From positions 1 through 64,000 of the forward strand of contig JASNYH010000003.1 in assembly GCA_048500255.1 (NCBI GenBank): a DNA stretch of 64,000 nucleotides, read 5' to 3'. Shown piece by piece: positions 1 to 6,745 of this stretch. Origin of the DNA: JAMHWF01 sp048500255. Lineage in GTDB: Bacteria; Pseudomonadota; Gammaproteobacteria; Burkholderiales; Burkholderiaceae_C. Each line of letters begins with the position of its first letter. The first letter of the stretch is position 1. The translations under genes were made by a program, and so were the position numbers. The notes under the pieces are model-generated. The model saw only the letters and a program-made list of their open reading frames with translations. It made no database searches and was not told the origin of the DNA.

Positions 1-490
1 GGTCGGGGCCTACAACCGCGTCGTCGATCTGCGCAACGCCATCGTGCGGGCCTATGCGCAGATCGACGCGCAGCTCAAGCGGCGCCAGGAACTCGTCGGC
101 GCGCTCGTCACGGCGCTGCGCCCCGTGCTGCACAACGAGCACGGCACGCTCGACGCCGTGCTGGCCGCCAGCGCGCAGGCGAGCGCCGCGGCGGCAGCCG
201 TGCGCCCGCGCCCCGGCGCCGCCGAGCCGGTGGCGCAGCTCGCGGCGGCCGAGCAGGTGCTCGCCGGCTCGATGGCGCGGCTGCGCGCGCTGATCGACCT
301 GAATCGCGAGCCGGCCGGCGCAGCCGGCGTCGGCCCCGTCGTCGCCGAGCTGGCCGAGATCGAGCAGCAGCTCGTCTTCGCCCGCCAGCTGTTCAACGCG
401 GCCGCCACCGGCTACAACGACGCCGTGCACCAGTTCCCGACACGCCTGCTGGCGCCGCTGTTCCGCTTCGCCCCCGCCGGCCGGCTTTGA
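1..490 (+). CDS. lemA: LemA family protein, C-terminal part
   Basis: The window opens inside this gene; the frame is already open from base 2, so the start lies upstream. About 162 residues are visible. The first visible stretch (Tyr-Asn, then Leu-Arg-Asn, then a run ending in QLKRRQEL) matches the conserved LemA core, which is normally preceded by an N-terminal membrane anchor that is not in view. The rest is Ala-rich helix, as expected of the LemA helical bundle. LemA proteins are membrane-anchored and their role is poorly defined. The gene ends 126 bases before fccA and does not look co-transcribed with it. Confidence 0.75.
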   Translation, partial: VGAYNRVVDLRNAIVRAYAQIDAQLKRRQELVGALVTALRPVLHNEHGTLDAVLAASAQASAAAAAVRPRPGAAEPVAQLAAAEQVLAGSMARLRALIDLNREPAGAAGVGPVVAELAEIEQQLVFARQLFNAAATGYNDAVHQFPTRLLAPLFRFAPAGRL

Positions 491-616
491 GCCATCGCAG
501 TCCTCGGGCCCGACCGCGCGCAATCCCTATGTCGCGCGCCCGGCCCTGCCGCTAGAGTGGTCTTACATCAGTCAATGGCGATATTTGCGGGTCCGTTTGA
601 TCGAGGAGAGAGGAAC

Positions 617-937
617 ATGACGAGTAAGCACCTTTCGTCGGCAGTGCTCGCGGCGCTGCTCGGCGCCCTCCCTGCAGCGCAGGCGCAGGACGCGAACGCG
701 CTCTACGTGCGCTCGCTGGCGGCCAACTGCGCCAGCTGCCACGGTACGAACGGCAGGGCCGTCGATGGCGGCGTGGTGCCCGGCATCGCCGGCATGCCGG
801 CGCCCTACATGGTCAACCAGATGAAGGCGTTCAAGAGCGGCGCGCGCCAGGCGGCTGTGATGCACCAGATCGCCAAGGGCTACAACGACGCCCAGCTCGA
901 GCAGCTCGCGGCCTATTTCGCCGCCCAACCCAAGTGA
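617..937 (+). CDS. fccA: Class I c-type cytochrome, FccA/SoxE-like subunit
   Basis: A 106-residue periplasmic monoheme cytochrome. A Sec signal peptide (about residues 1-24, ending Ala-Gln-Ala-Gln) precedes one haem motif, CASCH, at residues 38-42; a Met-rich stretch further on can supply the distal ligand. The ATG at 617 is preferred over in-frame upstream codons because a strong GAGGAGAGAGGA ribosome binding site precedes it and the signal peptide then begins properly. The gene lies 17 bases upstream of the flavoprotein fccB, the usual pairing in flavocytochrome c sulfide dehydrogenase, where this subunit takes electrons from the flavin. The cytochrome assignment is certain; the FccA name rests on context. 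Confidence 0.85.
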   Translation: MTSKHLSSAVLAALLGALPAAQAQDANALYVRSLAANCASCHGTNGRAVDGGVVPGIAGMPAPYMVNQMKAFKSGARQAAVMHQIAKGYNDAQLEQLAAYFAAQPK

Positions 938-954
938 AGTACAGGAGTCCGACC

Positions 955-2232
955 ATGCAACGACGTTCCTTTGTGCAGGGTGGGTTGGCGCTGGGCGTGC
1001 TCGGCCTGGCGGCGGGTTGCGCGACGCCGGGCGGTGTGCCGTCGAAAGCGCGCGTGCTCGTCGTCGGCGGCGGCTACGGCGGCGCGACGGCGGCCAAGTA
1101 CATCCGCATGCTGTCCGACTACAAGATCGACGTCGTGCTCGTCGAGCCCAACGACGCCTTCGTCTCGTGCCCGATGTCCAACCTCGTGATCGGCGGCCAC
1201 AAGCAGATCGGCGACATCACGACGCCGTACACGGCGCTCGGCAGCCGCCACGGCGTGCGCATCGTCAAGGACACGGTGGCGAGCATCGATCCGGCCAAGA
1301 AGACGGCGACGCTGGCGTCGGGGCCGACGATCGCCTACGACAAACTCGTGCTGTCGCCCGGCATCGACCTGATGTACGACAGCATCGCCGGTTTGAAGGC
1401 GGCCAACGCGTCCGGGCGCATCCTGCAGGCGTGGAAGGCCGGTCCCGAGACGGTGGCGCTGCGCAAGCAGCTCGAGGCGATGCGCGACGGCGGCGTCTAT
1501 GCGATCACGATCCCCGAGGCGCCGTACCGCTGCCCACCCGGCCCCTACGAGCGCGCCAGTCAAGTGGCGAGCTACTTCAAGGCCGCCAAGCCGAAGAGCA
1601 AGGTGCTGATCCTCGACGCCAACCAGGACGTCACGTCCAAGGGGCCGCTGTTCAAGAAGTTCTGGGCCGAGCAGTACAAGGGCATCCTCGAGTACCGCGG
1701 CCAGCACAAGGCCGTGGCGGTCGACGCCGCGACCAACACCGTCAAGTTCGAGGTGCACGACGAGGTCAAGGCCGACGTGCTCAACGTGCTGCCGACGATG
1801 CGTGCCGGCACGATCGCCGTGCAGACGGGCCTCGCGAACATGAACGCGCGCTGGTGCGGCGTCAACTACCTGACCTTCGAGTCGACGGTCGCCAAGGATG
1901 TGCACGTGCTCGGCGACTCGATCCAGATCGCGCCCGGCATGCCCAAGAGCGGCCACATGGCCAACAGCCAGGCCAAGGTCGCGGCGGCGGCGATCGTCGC
2001 GCAGCTCAACGGCTGGCCGGTCAATCCGGCGCCGATGGTCAACAACACCTGCTACAGCTACGTCGACGGCAAGAACGTCATCCACGTCGCCAGCGTGCAC
2101 GCGTACGTGGAGGCCGAGAAGACGTTCAAGACGGTCGCCGGCTCGGGCGGCGTGTCGAGCGCTCCCAACGAGCTCGAGGGCACCTACGCCTGGAGCTGGG
2201 CACGCACGATCTGGGCCGATAGCCTGACCTGA
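955..2232 (+). CDS. fccB: Flavocytochrome c sulfide dehydrogenase flavoprotein subunit
   Basis: A 425-residue FAD enzyme that oxidises sulfide in the periplasm and passes electrons to its cytochrome subunit. A twin-arginine leader (RRSFV at residues 3-7) is followed by the dinucleotide-binding motif GGGYGG. Cys72 in SCPMSNLVIGG matches the family position that carries covalent FAD; Cys193 and Cys366 match the redox-active cysteine pair. The ATG at 955 has the ribosome binding site AGGAG eight bases upstream, so the ATG at 934, inside fccA, is rejected. Tat export fits a cofactor loaded in the cytoplasm. A Cys at about 22 makes a lipoprotein leader possible. No other sulfur oxidation gene is nearby, so the likely role is sulfide detoxification or an accessory one. 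Confidence 0.9.
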   Translation: MQRRSFVQGGLALGVLGLAAGCATPGGVPSKARVLVVGGGYGGATAAKYIRMLSDYKIDVVLVEPNDAFVSCPMSNLVIGGHKQIGDITTPYTALGSRHGVRIVKDTVASIDPAKKTATLASGPTIAYDKLVLSPGIDLMYDSIAGLKAANASGRILQAWKAGPETVALRKQLEAMRDGGVYAITIPEAPYRCPPGPYERASQVASYFKAAKPKSKVLILDANQDVTSKGPLFKKFWAEQYKGILEYRGQHKAVAVDAATNTVKFEVHDEVKADVLNVLPTMRAGTIAVQTGLANMNARWCGVNYLTFESTVAKDVHVLGDSIQIAPGMPKSGHMANSQAKVAAAAIVAQLNGWPVNPAPMVNNTCYSYVDGKNVIHVASVHAYVEAEKTFKTVAGSGGVSSAPNELEGTYAWSWARTIWADSLT

Positions 2233-2243
2233 AACCCGGCGGC

Positions 2244-2265
2244 GGGCCCGGCATCCGCCGGGCCC
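2244..2265 (+). terminator. GC-rich hairpin after fccB
   Basis: Nine-base arms GGGCCCGGC and GCCGGGCCC enclose the loop ATCC, starting 11 bases after the fccB stop. No T-run follows, so it may terminate weakly, act with Rho, or stabilise the 3' end of the fccAB message. The downstream ORF starts 12 bases after the stem. Confidence 0.4.
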
Positions 2266-2277
2266 TAAGATGCCGCG

Positions 2278-3471
2278 ATGACCCAGACACGCGCCGGCGA
2301 CGACGCGGCGGCTGCTGCCGTCGCCGCCGCGGTCGCGTCGGAACCGCCGGCCGAGCCGCCTGCCTCCGTGCTGCCGATGACGGTCGACGTGCGCAGCATC
2401 GCGCTCGTCGTGCTGGCAGTGCTCGCCTGCGTCTTCGTGCTGCGCTGGGCCAAGCCGGTGTTCGTGCCGTTGATGCTGGGCGTGATGTTCAGCTACGCGT
2501 TGTCGCCGATCGTCGACGCGCTGGTGCGCTGGCACGTGCCGCGCGTCGCTGCCGCCGGCACGTTGATGATCGCCATCCTCGGCGGCCTGGGCACCAGCGC
2601 CTGGCTGCTCGCCGATGACGCCGAGGCGCTGATCGAGTCGCTGCCCGAGGCGGCGCAGCGCCTGCGCGTGGCGCTGCGACCGGCGCAGGGCGAAGCGCCG
2701 GGCGCGATCGAGAAAGTGAAGAAGGCCGCCGCCGAGATCGAGCGCACGGCGCAGGCGGCGACGCAGGCAACGCCCGCGCCGGCGCAGCGCGGCGTGCAGC
2801 GAGTGCAGATCGAGCAACCCAAGTTCGACGTGCGCGATTACCTGTGGAGCGGCACGGTCGGCCTGCTCGCGCTGGTCGGCCAGACGATCGTCGTGTGCTT
2901 CATCACCTTCTTCCTGCTGCTGTCGGGCGACCGCTTCCGGCGCAAGCTGGTCCGGATCGCCGGGCCCACCTTCGCGCAGAAGAAGCTCACCGTGCAGGCG
3001 CTCGACGAAATCACGGCGCAGATGCAGCGCTACATGCTGGTGCAGTTGACGACGAGCGTGGTCGTCGGCGTCGCGACCTGGCTGGCCTTCCTGTGGCTGG
3101 GCCTGGAGCACGCCGCGGTGTGGGGCTTCGCCGCCGGCGTGCTCAACCTCGTGCCCTACATCGGCGCGATCGCCGTGACGGCGGGCTCGATGCTGGTGGG
3201 CTTCATGCAGTTCGGCACGCTCGAGATGGCGCTCGTCGTCGGCGCCGTGTCGTTCGTCATCAACAGCCTCGAGGGCTACCTGCTCAACCCCTGGCTGACC
3301 AGCCGCATGAGCCGCATGAACGGCGTCGTCGTGTTCGTCGGCGTGCTCGCCTGGGGCTGGCTGTGGGGCGTGTGGGGGCTGCTGCTCGGCATCCCGATCC
3401 TGATGGTCGTCAAGTCGGTGTGCGACCGTGTCGACGACTTGAAGCCGGTCGGCGAGCTGTTGGGGGACTGA
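2278..3471 (+). CDS. AI-2E family transporter (PerM/TqsA-like)
   Basis: A 397-residue inner-membrane protein. A low-complexity Ala/Pro N-terminus (residues 1-40) is followed by a hydrophobic pair near 42-80, a third segment near 95, a soluble Ala-rich stretch of about 100 residues, then four or five further segments to the end. The motif near GFAAGVLNLVPYIGA and the C-terminal GLLLGIPILMVVKSV are typical of the family. Members export small molecules (quorum signals in TqsA) or exchange sodium and protons; the substrate cannot be read here. Its stop is only nine bases from the convergent BLUF gene's stop. Confidence 0.85.
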   Translation: MTQTRAGDDAAAAAVAAAVASEPPAEPPASVLPMTVDVRSIALVVLAVLACVFVLRWAKPVFVPLMLGVMFSYALSPIVDALVRWHVPRVAAAGTLMIAILGGLGTSAWLLADDAEALIESLPEAAQRLRVALRPAQGEAPGAIEKVKKAAAEIERTAQAATQATPAPAQRGVQRVQIEQPKFDVRDYLWSGTVGLLALVGQTIVVCFITFFLLLSGDRFRRKLVRIAGPTFAQKKLTVQALDEITAQMQRYMLVQLTTSVVVGVATWLAFLWLGLEHAAVWGFAAGVLNLVPYIGAIAVTAGSMLVGFMQFGTLEMALVVGAVSFVINSLEGYLLNPWLTSRMSRMNGVVVFVGVLAWGWLWGVWGLLLGIPILMVVKSVCDRVDDLKPVGELLGD

Positions 3472-3480
3472 CCCGGCGCG

Positions 3481-3906
3481 TCAGCGGGTGCAGACGACGG
3501 AGGCCGTCGCGACCAGCTCGTCGAAGAGCGCCATCGACGCGGCGCCCGACACCGCATAGGGGTCGAGCGTCGCGGTCTCGGAATACTTCAGCAGCAGCGC
3601 CGGGTTGAGCCGCGACAGGTTGGCCTGGCCCATCGCCCAGCCGGCGAAGCGGCGCTCGGCGATCTCTTGGTAGCTCAGCAGCACGACGTCGCGGTGGCGC
3701 GCGTCCTGCGCGATGCGGTGGTACAGCGCGCTCACCGTCGATCGCCCGCCTTCGAGCGCCTGCATGAACACGCCGTCGGCGAAACACAGCACGCCCGTCA
3801 CGCCGAGGCGGTGATTGTTGGCCTGCGACTGCTTGACGATCTCGGCCAGCGCGTCGTCGTCGGTCGACGCCGCGGCGCGGCTGGCGTAGAGCAGGCGGAC
3901 GAGCAT
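3481..3906 (-). CDS. BLUF-domain blue-light sensor
   Basis: A 141-residue stand-alone BLUF protein that binds FAD non-covalently and senses blue light. Key positions fall in register with AppA: Tyr7, Asn31 and Gln49 (spacings 24 and 18), then Trp90 and Met92 in GWAMG. All residues needed for the hydrogen-bond switch are therefore present. No output domain is fused; the roughly 45-residue C-terminal tail is the usual short-BLUF helical cap, so signalling must go through a partner protein. It lies 13 bases downstream of folE on the same strand and is probably co-transcribed with it. Confidence 0.93.
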   Translation of the reverse strand: MLVRLLYASRAAASTDDDALAEIVKQSQANNHRLGVTGVLCFADGVFMQALEGGRSTVSALYHRIAQDARHRDVVLLSYQEIAERRFAGWAMGQANLSRLNPALLLKYSETATLDPYAVSGAASMALFDELVATASVVCTR

Positions 3907-3919
3907 CGACCGATTCCCT

Positions 3920-4648
3920 TCAGGTCTTCTTGCCGAGCAACGACAGGAATTCGCGACGCAGGTTGGCGTCCTTCAGGAAGGCGCCACGCATCACGGAGTT
4001 GGTCATCATCGACTCGTCGTCCTTGACGCCGCGCCAGTGCATGCAGAAATGATCGGCCTCCATCACGATGGCCAGGCCGTCGGGCTTGACGCGCTCCTGC
4101 AGCTCGTTGGCGAGCATCGTGACGGCCTCCTCCTGGATCTGCGGGCGGCTCATGATCCAGTCGCAGATGCGGGCGTACTTGCTCAGGCCGATCAGGTTGG
4201 AGTGCTCGTTGGGCAGGATGCCGATCCACACGCGCCCGAGGATCGGGCACAGGTGGTGCGAGCAGGCGCTGCGCACCTTGACGGGGCCCACGATCATCAG
4301 CTCGTTCAGGCGCTCGGCGTTGGGGAACTCGGTGACGCCGGGCATCTTCACGTAGCGGCCCTGGAACACCTCGCGCACGAACATCTTGGCCACCCGCTGC
4401 GCCGTGTCGTTCGTGTTGTGATCGCTGTCGGTGTCGATCACGAGGGCGCGCAGCACCTCCTGCATCTTCGCCTGCACCTCGGCCTGCAGCTCGTCGAGCT
4501 CGCCCGGCTGGATGAAGTCGGCGATGTTGTCGTTGGCGTGATAGCGGCACTCGGCGCCGATCAGCCGGTAGCGGATGCGCTCCGACGCCGGCAGCGACGC
4601 CAGTTCGTCGGCGCTGCGCAGCAGCGGTTGCAGTTTGGAGGCTGACAT
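3920..4648 (-). CDS. folE: GTP cyclohydrolase I
   Basis: A 242-residue cytosolic enzyme that converts GTP to 7,8-dihydroneopterin triphosphate, the first step of folate and pterin synthesis. The zinc ligands Cys129 and His132 (CSHHLCP) and Cys202 (FCMH) are present, as is the family segment around LIGLSKYARICDW. The N-terminal extension of about 60 residues is normal for Burkholderiales enzymes. ATG at 4648 is used; an in-frame ATG at 4657 would add three residues, and neither has a convincing ribosome binding site. A BLUF photoreceptor follows directly. The upstream neighbour rsmB is divergent. Confidence 0.95.
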   Translation of the reverse strand: MSASKLQPLLRSADELASLPASERIRYRLIGAECRYHANDNIADFIQPGELDELQAEVQAKMQEVLRALVIDTDSDHNTNDTAQRVAKMFVREVFQGRYVKMPGVTEFPNAERLNELMIVGPVKVRSACSHHLCPILGRVWIGILPNEHSNLIGLSKYARICDWIMSRPQIQEEAVTMLANELQERVKPDGLAIVMEADHFCMHWRGVKDDESMMTNSVMRGAFLKDANLRREFLSLLGKKT

Positions 4649-4735
4649 CGCCGGCATTGTCGCCCCGGACGAAAGTCCTTGCCAGCGAGCGCGCAAGCGC
4701 GCCGGCGCCGCCCGCGCAGGCCCTAGACTCGATTC

Positions 4736-6046
4736 GTGAGTGCCGACCCCAAGCCCCCGTCGCTGCCGCTGGCGCGCCTGCTCGGCCATGCCGCCGACGC
4801 CGTGCAGGCGGTGCGCAGCGGGCAGTCGCTCACCGACGCGCTGGCGCGCGCGCCGGCCGATGCGCGCGCCGGCACGCAGGCGCTGGCCTTCCATGCGCTG
4901 CGCTGGCTGGGCGGCGCGCAGGCGGTGCGCAAGCGGCTCGCGCCGAAGACGCCGCCGCCGGCGGTCGACGCCGTGCTGACGACGGCGCTTGCGCTGCTGT
5001 GGCCGACCGAGGCGCCGCCGCCCTATGCCGAGCACACGCTCGTCGACCAGGCCGTCACGCTGGTGCGCCAGCGCGCGCCGGCGGCGGCCGGCTTCGTCAA
5101 CGCCGTGCTGCGCCGCTTCGCGCGCGAGCGAGAGGCGCTCGTCGCCGAGGCGGCGCGCGCCGATCCGGTCGCCGCCTGGCAGCACCCGGCGTGGTGGATC
5201 GAGCGGCTGCGGCGAGACTGGCCGCAGCAGTGGCAGGACATCCTGCGCGCCGCACACCGCCCGCCGCCGATGACGCTGCGCGTCAACGCGCGCCGCAGCA
5301 TGCCCGCGGCCTACGTCGAGCGGCTGGCGACGCTGGGCATCGCGGCGCGCGTCGTCGGCCCGCAGGCCGTCGTGCTCGCCGAGCCTCGACCTGTCGCGCA
5401 GCTGCCGGGCTTCTCCGACGGCGAGGTGTCGGTGCAGGATGCCGCAGCGCAGCTCGCCGCGCCGCTGCTGCTGCACGCCGCGCCGTGCCGCGTGCTCGAC
5501 GCCTGCGCGGCGCCCGGCGGCAAGACGGCGCACCTGCTCGAGCTGGCCGATCTCGACGTGCTCGCGCTCGATGCCGACGCGCTGCGCCTGGCGCGCGTGC
5601 ACGACAACCTGCAGCGCCTCGGCCTGGCGGCGCAGCTGCAGGTCGGCGATGCGCGCCGGCCCGAGGCCTGGTGGGACGGCCGGCCGTTCGACGCCATCCT
5701 GCTCGACGCGCCATGCAGCGCTTCGGGCATCGTGCGCCGCCACCCCGACGTGCGCTGGCTGCGCCGCGCGAGCGACATCGGCGCGCTCGTCCAGGTGCAG
5801 GCGCAGCTGCTGGACGCGCTGTGGCCGATGCTGCGCCCCGGCGGGCGGCTGCTCTATGCGACGTGTTCCGTCTTCAAGGCCGAAGGCGTCGACCAGATCG
5901 ACGCGTTTTTGCAACGACAGGCCGGCGCTCGGTGGGCCGACGCTCCGGCCTCACCCGGCCACCTGCTGCCGCTGCCCGACAATCGGGCGACCGAGGGCGG
6001 GGTGTCGATGGATGGCTTCTACTACGCCCTGCTCGAAAGACACTGA
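4736..6046 (+). CDS. rsmB: 16S rRNA (cytosine-967 C5)-methyltransferase
   Basis: A 436-residue methyltransferase that uses S-adenosylmethionine to make m5C967 in 16S rRNA. An N-terminal NusB-like helical domain (residues 1-140, with HTLVDQAVTLVRQ) precedes a Rossmann-type catalytic domain. The SAM loop DACAAPGGKTAHLLE begins at residue 255; the two catalytic cysteines are Cys327 in DAPCSASG and Cys377 in YATCS. The start is GTG at 4736. It leads a run of co-directional genes (DUF4390, ntrY, ntrX), an arrangement familiar from Burkholderiales. Confidence 0.95.
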   Translation: MSADPKPPSLPLARLLGHAADAVQAVRSGQSLTDALARAPADARAGTQALAFHALRWLGGAQAVRKRLAPKTPPPAVDAVLTTALALLWPTEAPPPYAEHTLVDQAVTLVRQRAPAAAGFVNAVLRRFAREREALVAEAARADPVAAWQHPAWWIERLRRDWPQQWQDILRAAHRPPPMTLRVNARRSMPAAYVERLATLGIAARVVGPQAVVLAEPRPVAQLPGFSDGEVSVQDAAAQLAAPLLLHAAPCRVLDACAAPGGKTAHLLELADLDVLALDADALRLARVHDNLQRLGLAAQLQVGDARRPEAWWDGRPFDAILLDAPCSASGIVRRHPDVRWLRRASDIGALVQVQAQLLDALWPMLRPGGRLLYATCSVFKAEGVDQIDAFLQRQAGARWADAPASPGHLLPLPDNRATEGGVSMDGFYYALLERH

Positions 6047-6150
6047 TCCGCCGTCGTCCCGTGCTCCGCATCGAAACGGTCTGCTGCAGCGTCCGGCCCC
6101 GTACGGTGCGAAGTGCGGGGCCGCGGCGTGCTTCGTCGTCGCCGTCGTCA

Positions 6151-6729
6151 TTGCGCGTGCGCGTGCCGGCGGCGTGCCGGCGGCTGTTGACGGCGGCGTG
6201 CGCGCTGCTGGCGCTGGCCTGCGCGGCGGCGGTCGCCCCGGCGCACGCGGCGACGACGGTCGAGATCGCCGCCTTCGAGCTGGCGCGCGACGACGATGCC
6301 GTCGCGCTGTCGTTCAGCACTCGCTTCGAGCTGCCGCCGAGCGTCGAGGACGCGCTGCACAAGGGCGTGCCGCTGCACTTCGTCGCCGTCGCCGACCTCT
6401 ACCGCAGCCGCTGGTACTGGCGCGACGCGCGCCTGGCGCGCGCCGTGCGCACCTGGCGTCTCGCCTGGCAGCCGCTGACGCGCAGCTATCGCGTCAGCTT
6501 CGGCGCGCTGCACCAGACCTACGAGAACCTCACCGACGCGATGAGTGCGCTGCGCGGCGCGGCCGGCTGGCGCATCGCCGACGCCGCCGTGCTCGAGGAA
6601 GGGGCGCGTCACTACGTCGAGTTCAGCTACCGGCTCGATGCTGCGCTGCTGCCGCGGCCGATGCAGATCGGCATCGCCGGCCAGTCCGACTGGGCGCTCG
6701 GCGTCGAGCGTACCGAGCCGCTGAAGTGA
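6151..6729 (+). CDS. DUF4390 domain protein, secreted
   Basis: A small exported protein of about 192 residues. A basic, hydrophobic leader ending AHA is followed by a beta-rich DUF4390 domain, including the family-typical RSRWYWRDA and the segment WRLAWQPLTRSYRV. The start is uncertain: the frame stays open back to GTG 6061, but that adds 30 Arg/Ser-rich residues before the signal peptide, so TTG 6151 or GTG 6157/6163 is preferred. It lies between rsmB and ntrY in an apparent operon; proteins of this family regularly precede NtrY in betaproteobacteria. The function is unknown; an effect on the sensor is only an inference from position. Confidence 0.8.
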   Translation: MRVRVPAACRRLLTAACALLALACAAAVAPAHAATTVEIAAFELARDDDAVALSFSTRFELPPSVEDALHKGVPLHFVAVADLYRSRWYWRDARLARAVRTWRLAWQPLTRSYRVSFGALHQTYENLTDAMSALRGAAGWRIADAAVLEEGARHYVEFSYRLDAALLPRPMQIGIAGQSDWALGVERTEPLK

Positions 6730-6745
6730 CCGAGGCGCAGCGCCG

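Noticed and set aside
557..616. Upstream start for the cytochrome gene
   Set aside because: The residues before 617 disrupt the signal peptide, and the good ribosome binding site lies directly before ATG 617.
913..3111. Long open frame on the minus strand opposite fccB and the AI-2E gene
   Set aside because: It is His/Arg/Gln-rich and low in complexity, as expected of a shadow frame in GC-rich DNA, and overlaps two clearly coding plus-strand genes.
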